A stretch of DNA of 64,000 bases, taken from Allacma fusca. Lineage: Eukaryota > Arthropoda > Collembola > Symphypleona > Sminthuridae. The position numbers were made by a program, and so were the translations under genes. This document shows positions 1 through 31,201 of the stretch, in pieces (positions within the stretch are counted from its first letter, which is position 1; the number at the start of each line of letters is the position of its first letter). The stretch lies in assembly GCA_947179485.1 (NCBI GenBank), contig OX359246.1, positions 26,784,001-26,848,000 of the forward strand, read 5' to 3'. The notes under the pieces are model-generated. The model was not told the DNA's origin, made no database searches, and saw nothing but the letters and a program-made list of their open reading frames with translations.

Positions 1-1749
<1,749 letters not shown>

Positions 1750-1764
1750 GGTCAAAATGCAATT

Positions 1765-1770
1765 AATAAA
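1765..1770 (+). terminator. Polyadenylation signal AATAAA, copy A
   Basis: AATAAA lies 16 nt after the stop codon of copy A. Copies B, C and D have an AATAAA at a similar short distance after the stop, which supports a real signal. Confidence 0.5.
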
Positions 1771-4700
1771 GTGATTAACACTACTATACTGGTATTTGCA
1801 GAATGTTTGAGAATATATCATAACTGCTCATCCCATTATAAATCAATGGCAGTCCATTAATTATTAAGGGTTTTATGTACTCAAGACTGCTTTTTACTAT
1901 CTTTTTTGTTTTTAAAATTATAAAAAATAAAACTGACAAAAATGACAATAAATATTTAATTACGGAAATAATGTCAAACAAACTGTCTATCAGATTGTAT
2001 TAAAATAATTGTCGGTGAAGATAGGCAAAATGAATTAGAGATATTTTTGTTTATAAACAAAATGATCTACATACATTTTTCACCAAAAGCACAAACTGGA
2101 AGCATTTGAATATGTTGTTATTTTTAATTATGTGTCGTTATGTCATAATTAACAGTGTAGCACGGACACATTTTACTTTAACTTTACGTAGTAGAACTGC
2201 GCGCATTTCAAAAATGTCTGACTTTTGAGCTTCCAGAGTTAAACCAAGCCACAGTTCCGACCACAAAAATCCGACCACTGGGATACTTGATACTCGTGTG
2301 TTTTATTTAATTAATGTATAATAAAATTGAAGTGTTGCTGAAGAGACTTGTGATGAAATATGATGTAGATCATTTTCTTATTAAAATATATGTATTGCAT
2401 TTAATGCCCCATTTTGCTTTTAATTTTTCATTCATGCAGTCGCATATGGCTACCAACGGCAACCAGTAATAGTTTTACCATTTATCCAAAATATTGCGGT
2501 TTGGATATCTACGGTGGCTTTATCCATTAATGTATGAAGTACAGGGTGTGTTTAAAGCATATTATATATTTCACTAGCCCACTTCAAATTTGGTTTAAAG
2601 TTTTCAATTTGTACCATAAAATTAAAAAACCAGACGCTTGATGGTGTAGTAAATGCAATGCTTTCTAATGAAATTATTCTACTTTGAATATTTAAACAGT
2701 TTTTAAATTTCAACGTAGGGATCTCGTGTTGTGCTTGTTTGTAAGCCTTTTTTTTTGCTACAAACAAGTGTCAAAAATAATCCTGACTTTATTAATTATT
2801 TGCCTCACTTTCTTGAACGCAGTATCGAGAGCAAAGGGGATTAAATAAATTGTAAAAAATCTGGAAAAATTTCATTAAAACAGAGGATTACGGAATCTTT
2901 TACCGCGTTGCCCCTTCTGTGGTGTATGGAAAAATTTCATTTGACGCACCGCGTACATATTTCCCAATCATAATTTGAGTTTATTTTTATTTCTGAGCCA
3001 TTATTTGAACAAAAAGGAGGGGGAGGTAATAATTAATTACATCTTAGGACTTGACTCTGTTGAAATGGGCAGTAAGGTACTGATTTTTGTCTTGGAGTAA
3101 ATGCTAAGCGATGTTTTTACTTCGAGAAAATATTTGGTGGTTTTGTGCAGATTCTGCTACATGTGCTTTTGCTAGGGGTACAAAATGAGTTACTTAATAT
3201 TAAAGCAAATACAATTTGATCCCCTTGCTAGTCACGAGATTTTTTCAATTCATAGGAGGGAAAGTAGTTGTCATGCATCTTTCAATTACTACATTTAAAT
3301 GACGCTGAATTACTCCTGAAGTTCTGTAATAAATTATGCCTTATTAGCAACTTAGACAGTCCAGTGATTGACCCTTTTCAAGTGCATGCAAGCCAAGGTT
3401 ATTGTCATTGGAGTTGTCCTTGGTGCCTTGCAGGAGAATAAAAACCTACGTGGAAATAAAATTTAGTCACTGTTCTTGATGTGAAACTTGCTCCATGTGC
3501 TCATACCTGACTATAAATAAACTGTTGATTTATATGCATAATCCAGCACTTAATAAATATTCCAAGGAACTCCTCATACTCCTTGCTAGCCTTGTTTTTT
3601 TACACTAGCACTGAATTGTCAGCTTCTATACATTTTTAATACAAAAGGCCACTTTCTGGGAGTTATCCTTTAAATTAATATATAAAGTTTAACTTCACAA
3701 TGAATATGACGTAATTCTACATACAATTTTATTAGAGGTGGAAGTACCACTACAATAGTAAAGAGCATTTAATGTAGCTACTTATTGGGTGATGATTTAT
3801 TTACCAATGTGATTTCAAAATCCTCTAAAGTTTTTAAGGCACATACGTTTACATACCGAACGATAGATGGCAGTAGGTATTTTTGTGAACTTGTGCGCAC
3901 ACATTGTTGTAGCTAGTATTATTACCCACTGCAGCACAGAGGGAGTTAGTGTATGGCAATTACTATAGGCCTGGGAATGATCCGGTCAGGATCAGAAAAT
4001 TTGGTCCAGTTTGCTTCAAAGTTTGGTTCATTTGAAATGATGTCTTTGAAATTTATTCTTGAACGATATTTGTGGAGCTTCTACAAATAAACACAGATTA
4101 CTCTCTGTGTATCAGTATAAAATTATTTTCTCTAAAGGGAGCGAAATGCATTTGTATATACTCTCAAAATGTTAATTTTTCTCATACATTTTCCCCATGT
4201 AACTCTAAATTGTGAATGTGATTTTTCTTATTTTTAATTTAGGGAGGCTCGTATAGCGAGAGTACTTTTATCCTGGATGTGACATCTGTACTTACTTGAT
4301 ACTTTCCATGTAATGTTACATAAAAATGAATCCATCCATAAGCATCTGTGTATTTTTCTAACCTTAGATACGATATCTGCAAAAGATGGACAAATATTAT
4401 GCCGGATTATCAGTCAGCTCCTATTTGTTTTGTACTATTAATCGCTTACTACTACATTTAACTTATCGCACTGTCCAGATCTATTTAGATACAAAACGAA
4501 GGAGTTACAGCTACATTAAGCATAAGTAGATAATATACATACATATTTTGCTGAAGGTGCGAAGTAGATTACAGCTTTTGCTTTTTTGTAGTCGGTAAAA
4601 GTGTAGATTGTGGACCAGCAGTCTGTGTATAATTAAATAAGGAGCTGTAGAAAGTTGATGACAATTTATTTCATAAAGTGATAAATGTACTGGAAATCGG

Positions 4701-4885
4701 GCTTGTGATTTTAGTCTAATATTTTTAACATTTAGTAAAAGAATAATATCCCCTAAATTTTTAAGTACCATTCTGATTTCATAGGAGCTGGCCAATTACA
4801 AGAGCTAGTATGAGTTGAATTGACAGGAGCTACTGTGTTTCCTAGCTAAAAAAAGAATCGCTTTTTGACTGTAAATACAAATACA
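1771..4885. other. A-B intergenic region, no gene seen
   Basis: About 3.1 kb of AT-rich DNA between the end of copy A and the start codon of copy B. Only short chance reading frames are present, with no recognisable protein motif, and I found no flanked inverted repeat. The promoter and 5' UTR of copy B should lie in its last part, but no confident TATA or initiator motif could be assigned. Confidence 0.5.
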
Positions 4886-12892
<8,007 letters not shown>

Positions 12893-12917
12893 ATTTTCTT
12901 TTTATTACTTTTGAAAG

Positions 12918-12923
12918 AATAAA
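12918..12923 (+). terminator. Polyadenylation signal AATAAA, copy B
   Basis: AATAAA lies 26 nt after the copy B stop codon. The matching site in the psi fragment (43116-43121) reads AATACA. Confidence 0.5.
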
Positions 12924-14440
12924 TTTTCAAGAAAGTATGAAGCTCAAAATTCCAATAAATTATTTTGTTCTTTGTATTGTATGGATGTATCCTAAAAGTG
13001 TAACTACTATGGCTTTTAACACAATGAGGCATGACCCAAATTCGAATCTCAGCAAGGGTCATACAGCATCATAGATGAATCACTTGATTTTAACTCACTT
13101 TTAGTTAGTACACATGAGCTAATTATAAGTCAAGAGAGTCGAAAAACATTTCTGTGCACCCAGGACTCTCCAGTAATTTATTGTACTTACACTTTCACTA
13201 TCTCATATACACGACTTTTAGTTGATTAGTGAATGCACAACCAGTTGCCTGATTGTCAGTGAAAAATGTTCCAGCATTACAATCTCAATTAGTCTGGCTT
13301 CATATGTTTGAGCAGGCGATAACAAAACGTCAACAGATATGGCAACTCCGGAGTTTCTATTAGAGATGATGAGCAAGTGACTGAACTTTTTCAAGTGCAT
13401 TGATGGAAGCCAAGGCTTTTCTTTTATACTCTGGAGCATGTGTGACCAGTGAAGCATGTTTTCTTCTCAATGTTAGTGAAGTCCATGTTAGAAACCCATA
13501 ATTTGATTCATGCGATTTTTGTAGACATATCCTGTTTCATACCATAACTAAACATTTGGCTGTAGATTTATCTATTGCTAATTGCTTGCAAATAATTTTT
13601 CAAACCTTTACATAATTAAGCTATTGGATTTAAAGCTGGAATTATTTGAGACCTGAAGGTTGTCCCTGAACCTCTGCATTCAAACGGACTTTATTTACAA
13701 TGGACATGGGTACAGACGATTTCTTTTATACCTGTGAGGCATTTCAGTAGGACATACGAACACGCATATGCTTTGCAGTAATAATTGAGGAACTTAACAT
13801 GAAATAACATTTGCAGGCTTTAAATCAGAGCTTTGCAGGTCTTCGTTTCCATTGCATGGGCGTAGCAGAACAATTCTGTATCAGAGATTCAATACTACAT
13901 GTGATTATATGTACACACAGTACATATACATACGTTCCTATAGTTAAACAAAGTCTGTGTGACCGCCTCATTAAGCTATTTTTTGTGGTGGTAAATGTTC
14001 ATGTGAGTTATTACAGTACTATAGAATTGTCCAGGTACGATTCGTTTTTTACGTGACATAAACTGTTGTAAGGTTACAACCGAGTGCTTAAACTCTTTAT
14101 GAATATTAGGCAAGCTCTGGCCTATGTGAGTGTCCTTGTAGTCTGTTTCAGTACAAGTTAAACTCCATTCAGAATGGGATATTAGAGCGGAAAGGCAGTG
14201 AGAGTAGAAAACGTGTGCAGTCATATCCAATATGACTGATGTTTACGAAAGTTTACGTGGAAACTTTTCCCCAATCTGGTCATTTAACATTCTCCCATTT
14301 TACAGCGGCTACTGGCATTGAGTTGTTCCTTTTGGATATTATGTGTATAGCTTCTATGATATGACCAGCAGTAATAGCATACACTTTCCTTTCGTTTCTG
14401 CATCCAAAAATATATTTTTACTCAACATCAATTTATTACT
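12924..14440. other. B-C intergenic region, duplicated at 43091-45012
   Basis: Non-coding DNA between copies B and C. Long stretches match the psi-D interval closely, for example the AGCAAGGGTCATACAGCATC block near 13053 and 43252 and the CAAGTGCATTGATGGAAGCC block near 13393 and 43835. This shows that the interval was copied with its flanking genes. The last 150 bp before the ATG are also alike in C and D and probably hold the promoter and 5' UTR; no specific site could be assigned. Confidence 0.6.
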
Positions 14441-23798
<9,358 letters not shown>

Positions 23799-23825
23799 GC
23801 ACTTTGGGGTGCATGGGAATGGAAA

Positions 23826-23831
23826 AATAAA
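23826..23831 (+). terminator. Polyadenylation signal AATAAA, copy C
   Basis: AATAAA lies 28 nt after the copy C stop, almost the same distance as in copies B and D. Confidence 0.5.
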
Positions 23832-24406
23832 ATATGTAGCAATTGGTTTTAGCCAGGTAAAAATGTATTAGGCTGGTAAAACATTTTCAATGTAACTTCC
23901 CTACACGTGCCAAATTGTGCTGTTTATTTAGATGTAGAAATTGTTTATAAATCGTTTATAGTATGCAAAAACATCCCACGAAAATGATTTATTCAATTTA
24001 TTTTAATAAAAGTTTCTGTGAGAATTGTTCGCAGGAATGTGTAGTAAGAGTAAGTAAGCATAGTAACATATAGTGGCATCCGTATATATTATCAGACATT
24101 TTTCCAACCCTTGGGAAACACTAAATAGGAAATTCTCTGTATATGATTTTTGAAATTCAAATGCTACCACACAGAAACAAACTAGATTGTGGAATTATTA
24201 CACTGGAAATTTAATTGCAAGGCAAACATTTTTTGAAGTTTACTAGTCTATTTTCAAATGGATACATTTCATTTAATGCTTCATCGGAATACCTGCTAGA
24301 ACCGATGCTTTGATTACAATTTACGCATACCGTTTTTCCCTTTTGATTGACGTCATTACTTACAAGAAACATTGATGTGCATGGTATACGCATAGTCTCA
24401 CAAGTA
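23832..24406. other. 3' flank of copy C, matches flank of copy D
   Basis: Non-coding. Similarity to 52245-52760 continues to about the insertion point of the next transposon, which marks the minimum right extent of the segmental duplication. Confidence 0.5.
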
Positions 24407-24415
24407 GGTTTGTGC

Positions 24416-25996
24416 CAGTGATGGGCAAGTGGATCGACTATCCTTCAGACTTCCCTATAAAATATTTGAAAAACAACCCCACCTACTGGGTTATAGGGAT
24501 GCCCATTCCCTACAGCCCAAAACTAGGCAGATCAGAGATGCGCATCCGCAGTATCGTTACGTTACGTTACACTACCACGGTAGGTTTCAGAAGTGTCGTT
24601 AATTATCATTACATTACTAAATATCGTATGCAAAATTCAGCGTAACCGTTCCTTTACTACACGACAACGGTTATATTCCAGCGTTAGTTTTCCTTACCAT
24701 TAAAAAATATAAAATAGCCTTTACTCTTCGTTATCGTTAGTATTATTGTCCGTTTGTTATAAACTAAAATGTCAAACAACTAGTGTTGCCAGACGTTCCT
24801 GGTATGCAGGAATTGTAGCGAAAAGGCAATTTACACTTTTTCTGTAGTTCTTGATTCAGCTGCAATGTGATCCGCTTCCCGACTACCCGGTGTGGTAATC
24901 TCGTCATTTGTCCTTTTTTTAATTCCTTTTTTCTGCTTTTACTAGCAACAATATTCTCCATGATTAGTTCTTATTTAAAAAAAGTGTAGAATGTAAAATA
25001 TAAGTGTAAAAACTTCGTTCATCACCAAAACTTAATTCTTAAGTCGATCACACATCGTTTTTTTGTGAGCAAAAACGTCTGGATTGAGCAAAGCAAAGAG
25101 CCAAAAACTTTTTATTGAAATTTTTCATGTTTTCAATAATGTACATAAATGATGCTCCGGGCTCAGGGTGTCTACATCCAGCTCAAGTTTTTAACATTTC
25201 CCCGGTTTATTTGCATGCACGGTTACTCCAAGCAAAGCCAATAATAGATGCCAATGTAATGCAAAAATATATACATATGTACATGCATATATTCATTTGA
25301 TAGCGTTGCGTTACGTTACAATGTCGTTTTCTGTTTACATACACTGGAACGCTATAGTTATTTCGATAAATGATTAGCACACCCTAGTTTCGTTACCGTT
25401 ACGTTATTACCTGCTCCAAATATAGACCGTTACGTTTAAAACGGCGTTATTGCGCTATTCTGGGGTAAAAGTAGCGTAACGGGCGCATCACTGAGGCCGA
25501 TACATCGCCTACCTTTTCCTTTCGTATTTTTCTCCGGCTGCCAAGGTAACACCTTGCCTAGTTTTGAAGTGAAGTGGATTTGTGCTACATAAGTTCTATT
25601 TATTTATCAACGGTAGCACAAAATACTTCTATTGTTCCTTATTCTGTCTTTGCCAACAACCCCAAAACCAGATTCCAATGAAACGTTTAATGCGGTCCAT
25701 TGCCTTGTAAAATCACGTATAGGTACCCTTCAACATAATATATGAAAATGCGAAACTTTAAATAAATGGACAGAAATTGCACTTTAATAATGAGATTCTG
25801 ACATGATCGGCAACGCTTGACACGCTCCCTTTTCCTGGCCTATATAACTGGTGTTATATTTGCCTTCCTCTCCCCTAGCCTAGTATTTATACAATGCCTA
25901 CCCTTTTTGTCAACCTCGCCTACATAATTTCAGCATTTTCCAGCCCGCGTATCGCCTGTTTATAGGGCCTATATATAGGCGAGGTTCCCATCACTG
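24416..25996. mobile_element. hAT-type non-autonomous element, outer of a nested pair
   Basis: Inverted ends CAGTGATGGG and CCCATCACTG are flanked by imperfect 8-bp copies, GGTTTGTG (24407-24414) and GGTTTGTC (25997-26004), with one extra C at the left junction. CAGTG ends with an 8-bp duplication fit the hAT superfamily. The flank of copy D has an uninterrupted related sequence at this point. No transposase is present; without its nested insert it is about 610 bp. Confidence 0.65.
24533..25493. mobile_element. hAT-type MITE nested in the previous element
   Basis: Ends CAGAGATGCGC and GCGCATCACTG form a 10/11-bp inverted repeat. The flanks are AGGCAGAT (24525-24532) and AGGCCGAT (25494-25501), 7 of 8 bases alike, consistent with an aged 8-bp target duplication. 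Repeated GTTACGTTAC motifs occupy both subterminal regions. There is no coding sequence, and the length is 961 bp. Confidence 0.7.
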
Positions 25997-26004
25997 GGTT
26001 TGTC

Positions 26005-26639
26005 CTAATAACAATATCGCCTTTATGACTGAAAAGGTAACATTTAGCATGAATTGCAGAAACATTATAAAGGCCACAGTCCGTTCGAAGTCGAAAAAAT
26101 AGGGTTAATTCAATTTTAATACATTTATGTCATGCGGGTCTAGCCGATAACACATGGTATCATTTCGTAACACTGCGTATTATTAGATAAAGTCGATTAT
26201 ATTGTACAGATGAAGTATCCTTTACATTGAAACGAGTGCAAGAATGCATTCTTCTTATGCGGACTACATCGTTTGCCCGAAATGTTCCTCTCATTCGAAC
26301 AAAATGCATACAATTTGCGAATAAGTGGTGATGAATTACCAATCAGTTTCTGGTCTAATTATATCTATAAAGGTCTACACAATAATAACCACAATTAATG
26401 AAAGCAAAGTTGGAGTACGTGACTTGAATGTTATATCACGTTGTGCAGGACGGACTAATTTTTGTTTACAAAAGACAAAACTGATCTAATGAATGTCCGA
26501 ATCGAAACTTCTAACTATATTCTAATTTACCATATTATAAAATGCAACAGGCTTGCGTCTGTAATTTCCTGTTACTACAGATGTGAGAGGCAAGCTATGT
26601 TCTAAATATTGTATGTGGCTCTAGATGATGTATGATTCG
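26005..26639. other. Non-coding stretch, nothing recognised
   Basis: AT-rich sequence between the hAT-type pair and the BEL/Pao fragment. There are no coding motifs and no clear repeat ends. Confidence 0.4.
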
Positions 26640-27632
26640 GATTCTGGTGTACTCAATAAATCCGAGGGTAGTGCCGTCAATTATATTCTCGGCGATTTTC
26701 GTAGGTTGGGTCGGTTTGAGGATGATGGTTTGGATTTGGTAAGTTGGATAGTACTTAATGCTTGAGCATGTTGAATGAGAAATTTGGATAATTTATCACA
26801 AGTTGGTACCTTTGTATCGTCCAAAGAAAATTCCCATAACCTTCTCGTATCCGCATCTAGTTTTTGAAGCGTGAGATAGACAATGATGCCGTTCCAGTTC
26901 TCTGGGCTTCTGTTCAAGGCACGTAAAGGTCCTATGCATTGGCCGGTGGTGTCAACTAGATCTCGGAGTGACTTGGTCGAATCTGCGTTTACATTGGGTT
27001 GAGTCACAAATCGCTTGATGTAATCGAAGACAATTTCTCGTTCATTAGATACCGTTCTTCGAGGATTTAAAGTGCAGTTGATTAATTAGTTCCTATGACC
27101 TGAACAGTGCAGGAGGTTTTCTGCCTCACCTTTCACACTTGATTTCAGGTACTGCAACTTCTGGACATCTCCAAGTTTCTTATTAGCATGAATATTAGCT
27201 TTGAATAAATCATAAAAACTTAACCAATCTTGTTAGTCCCCTGAAAATGTCTTACGTTTAATCGGATGAAGCCGAACGGATGATTCGTAGGTTTGTAATG
27301 GGGGAGCTTAAGGAATTCCCATTATAGATTGATTGACATTTTGCGCTCTTGAGAGAAAGTCGTTAATCACTTGTTTCATCTCTCCAATATTTTTCTCTAC
27401 TTCCTCATAATACGCAGAATGGTCATAAATTCATCGTCTTGAATTAAAAGCTCGATTTTGTTAAAAGGTTTGCTTCGTGGCGATTAACCTTCTCCAGATG
27501 ATACTCGGCAAATCCTCTCGTTACTGTGTCGGGGTTATAGACATCAACCCACTTACGAAGATTACTCAGATGAGTCTTAATGACTTTTCGGAGTGATTTC
27601 AATGACGTGACATCACAGATGGTCATACTCAT
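26640..27632 (-). pseudogene. BEL/Pao retrotransposon gag fragment, broken
   Basis: The minus strand encodes pieces of a BEL/Pao capsid-type polyprotein (DUF1759 region). An N-terminal helical segment lies at 27632-27444, the diagnostic TFSGD...FYDLFKANIH and VQKLQYLKSSVKGEA stretch at about 27265-27125, and the following segment with LRDLVDTTGQCIGPLRALN at 27007-26681. The pieces lie in different frames with stops between them (for example after SGD and near 27090). No zinc knuckles, protease, reverse transcriptase or LTR were seen around it. It is a dead fragment unrelated in position to the BEL/Pao element at the window end. Confidence 0.75.
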
Positions 27633-28265
27633 GAGGGAGGAGGGTACCCCTCGCTCTCACCCTCACCCTACCTTTGTTTGACAATCTATGCTTGACATTA
27701 GCCATGGCACTGTAAGTTTATCTATGCACTTTTAACTTGATTCTGATTAACTTACACCAACACCAAGTACCACCTAAACGCTCAACAACCGAAAACGTTC
27801 CACTAGGAGCTGGCTTGCACTTAATCGAATCCGGCTCGAAGGACCATAAAATTTTGCGCACAAAACTGTATGAGTTGGTAATGTCAAGCTCTGATGTTAG
27901 CTTAGCAGGCACATATAATTCAAAGATTTCTGTGGTAGGTAATGACGGAAGCAAAAGCTGAATGCTAAAATTTGTATTTTTTTGTTTCTTTGAAAGCAGT
28001 CCACTTTATTAACCAAAAAAATCTATTTGTTAGAAAAAAGGAAAGCATTTGCTGATTGTTGCAATAGTACAGCACACAGTAGACTTCAGGTAAGTCTGTA
28101 ATGTGTTAAATGCAAGTGATTAGTTTCAAGCTAATGTCTGAGTTGACCAACTTATAACTCTGAGAGCTGTGGTTTGTGAGTTGTTCTCACCTGTAACCTT
28201 GAGTTGAATCTGATGGGTACGAAGAGCCAGAATCTTTCTCCAGGACTCGAGTTCCCAGATTTAAC
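27633..28265. other. Non-coding stretch, nothing recognised
   Basis: It lies upstream of the BEL/Pao fragment in the fragment's orientation. Frames of about 75 codons exist on both strands around 27720-27960 but show no family motif, and their overlap suggests that at most one could be real. The region could be the decayed leader of the retroelement. Confidence 0.3.
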
Positions 28266-28618
28266 TTAGGGTGTACTCACATGAGACACTTTTCTTCCGT
28301 AACCGTAAATATTTTTGCCCGTATCACGGAAGGAGCTTAACGGAAACAACATTCCAACCGCTTACGGAAAGATATCTCACATTCACACTTTCTAAGCAAG
28401 CTTTCTGAATTAAACTGCAGAGAAACAGACATGCTTGCAAAGTGACGTCCAAAGATACGAATATTTAAATGTACAGGTGTGCTTCCTTCTCAAAATTATT
28501 AATCAATATCATTATTAATTCAGTGTCAGTGAACATTCTTGATAAAGAATCAATGATGATGCCATTGAAAATATAGAGAAACCTGATTTTTTGGAAACTC
28601 AGTAGTGGAGATTTCATT

Positions 28619-29421
28619 TTGAAATACTGTAAAATGCAAACAAGACAAATAAAGCAAAAATCTATTTTGTCAGCATTATTTATTCTTCTACCTATTCGAA
28701 ATACTAAGGTGCGATCAGTATGGGTTCATCCAATTAATCGATTGAGATCGAGAATTGGGGCCGAAGTCAGACTGATAATAAAGTTAAAGAAATACCCGAT
28801 CAAATTTCAAGACGAGACGAGGTTAACACCAGCCCAGTTTGAAGAAATCCGTGAACTAATTGGCCCAGCAATTCAAAAAAAATCGCATCGTGGAAGTGTG
28901 TCACCGAAATTTCGACTACTTGTAACACTTAAGTGAGTTATAAAAAATCATAATTTAATAATTTCAATATACCAGAACTCTCAAGCAAAATATAAATTAG
29001 TGCAAATGTGTATTCTCATTTACTGATGTCAGCATTTTACTAAATGAATGTCATTGCATGTGGTTTTTTAATCAGACACATAGCTGAAGGATGTTCCCGA
29101 AAAGAACTAAGTAGGAACTTTTGTCTTGATCATTCCACAGTATGTTGCATAATTAATGAGACATCCCGGATACTTTGGAAAAAACTCTCACCCGTTTACA
29201 TGTCAGCAAAATCTAGTGGCGACTGGAAAATTATTGTTGGCGATTTTAAAAGTCTATGGAATTTTCTAAATTGTGTAGGGGCACTAGATGGGAAGCATGT
29301 GCACATTCAAAACCCTGCCAATGCTGGATCTCTTTACTTCAATTATAAAAAACAATTTAGCATCAACCTGATGGCAACATGCGACGCACATTACCGGTTC
29401 CTGGAATTTCCTCAATGCTGA
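28619..29421 (+). pseudogene. Harbinger transposase (HARBI1-like, DDE), truncated
   Basis: Two exons fit a GT-AG intron 28933-29075 (gtgagt...atcag). The first ends RLLVTLK and the second continues HIAEGCSRKELSRNFCLDHS, a junction expected from HARBI1-type proteins (helix-turn-helix region). The N-terminal WVHPINRLRSRIGAE motif and the DDE_Tnp_4 segment NCVGALDGKHVHIQ, with the first catalytic Asp, are present, followed by FNYKKQFSINLMATCDAHYRF. The frame then ends at 29421, and the remaining catalytic Asp and Glu blocks are not found downstream. The first exon begins after an unclear start. In the family this enzyme cuts and joins the transposon ends. Confidence 0.8.
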
Positions 29422-30384
29422 TCTCTCCGTCAATTTCCTTAGTAGAATAGTTTCCAGAGGTCCTAAAATTAATATAGAAAATCAGGACAATCAGTTACCC
29501 CACTACAATGGAAATTAATTATATATTCAAACGACCAGTACAGGATTCCAAAATCGGTTTCTCATTCTGTCCACAATAAAAAAATCCCGGTTTCCATATT
29601 TTAAAATAAATTCTTTTACGCATTAGTTAAATCTTGTTCTTTGTAAATAAGGTAAATCTGAGGTTACATGGCTAACATTCAGAAGCAAGGTTACTTGTAA
29701 TTAGTTTCTGAAATAAAGATTTATTCATAAACTTAATATTCTGATTGTTTAAATACATGGATATGACAAAGATATATTTTCGAAAATGTATCGCCTATGT
29801 TCACAATTCTGAACGAAAAAGACGCGATTGTATCATAAAAGCACGTCCGGCATATATACATCTCAAAACCTGCCTTTCAAATGCCAAAATGTAATATTTT
29901 GCTGTCACATCCGCTCCTCTCATGAACACAAAAACTGAACTACAGAAATTAAAAAAATATAAGAATATTTGAATAATGGGAGTAACAAATATTTCAGGAG
30001 TTAATGATCCTCCCCTTAAATTCAGTATATAGTGCACTTCCTTAAGAACTGATCATGACAATTGGGACATTTAAATACCGATTTAAAAAACGGCAATAAA
30101 TTAATTTAAATTGAGGCTGAGTTGCAATCGAATTACGAATCTTTCGGTTGAGTACTTAAGCAACCTTTAAATAAAATTACTGACAGTCGAATGGGTGATT
30201 AAGGCAATAACACGATGGGTTCTAGCCCGTCCTAATTGTTGTACATCCATCTCAACTAGTGAATTATAATTTCAAAAACTTCGACTTTTAGTTCATGCTG
30301 GAGTTTGGTCGCCAGTAATTTTATTCTCTGGGCAGGTAGTTGGGATCTTCAAAATATAAAACGATTTCTAATTGTCTTACTTTC

Positions 30385-30895
30385 TTCGCTGTCCCATGAA
30401 TGGCTCCAGGAATGATATTCGTTTCAAAAATATCAAAGTTGCAGAATTGGTCTTCGAGGCTTTGGAACCACTGCGAGTCTTTGCATTTTTCTTGCGATTA
30501 AATTCATCAACGTTACAATTTAATCACTTAGATATGCCCACTTAGATTTAGCTTCAGCAACTACAATAATTTTTACAAAAACTTTGAAGTAATATCCACA
30601 TAACTGTTGATCAATATTTATGTATTCCAATTAAAAATTAATTTATAAATTAATTTATACAATTTATAATTAATGAATTAATTTTTATATATTCAATGAA
30701 ACACATATTTGCTGGTTTCTGTACTTACCAGTCATTGATGACACTTTTCCAATTTGCTTCAGTTCACTTTCAAAGTACTTTTTATGTAGCTTATTATAAA
30801 GGTAAGGACGAAGCTGAACCATATTAATGAGAGTATCAACCTCATCAGTTATGTCAATTGCTTTTGGTTTAGCTGGTTCTCCTTTTATACAGATA
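30385..30895 (-). pseudogene. MADF/Myb-like second protein of the Harbinger element, fragmentary
   Basis: The minus strand reads ITDEVDTLINMVQLRPYLYN followed by KLHKKYFESELKQIGKV, the first part of a MADF (Myb/SANT-like) domain (LI..VQ.RP.LY), ending at a good donor (gtaagt at 30728-30723). A second piece near 30540-30400 contains WAYLSD, then after a stop RSGSKASK...RISFLEP, which resembles the downstream end of MADF/BESS proteins. In PIF/Harbinger elements this protein binds DNA and helps import the transposase into the nucleus. The stop and unclear start suggest decay. The assignment of the second piece is tentative. Confidence 0.5.
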
Positions 30896-31201
30896 ATTTA
30901 TTTGATTTGTTAGTGTATGACAATGGGATATTAACTACAAAAATTAAAACGATAAAATTGTAGATTTTTTGCGCTGATTGGTAAATGGCAATTTTGTTCT
31001 TTTCCCGCTTTGTTTTTCCTTAAACTGAATGCAAATTGCAATGAGGCAGTGGCAAGCAAACGCTCGAAGTTCTCCACACGACAGAAACATGCACCTCCTT
31101 AAATAATTACATACGGAAAGAACTTATGTGAGAGGTCTCTCCGTAACGGAGAAATATTTTACGTGTACGGACAAAACATGCTTTATGTGAGTACACCCTT
31201 A

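Larger units (their letters stand above)
28269..31198. mobile_element. PIF/Harbinger DNA transposon, 2.9 kb, degraded
   Basis: Terminal inverted repeats GGGTGTACTCACAT (28269-28282 and 31185-31198) are flanked by the 3-bp duplication TTA (28266-28268 and 31199-31201), the hallmark of PIF/Harbinger. Inside are a plus-strand transposase gene and an opposing minus-strand gene with a MADF/Myb-like domain, the standard two-gene layout of this superfamily. The transposase lacks its C-terminal half and the second gene seems broken, so the copy should be inactive, though it keeps intact ends. Confidence 0.9.

Noticed and set aside
27718..27961. Overlapping frames of about 75 codons on both strands
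   Set aside because: No recognisable family, complementary overlap, and position next to retroelement debris.
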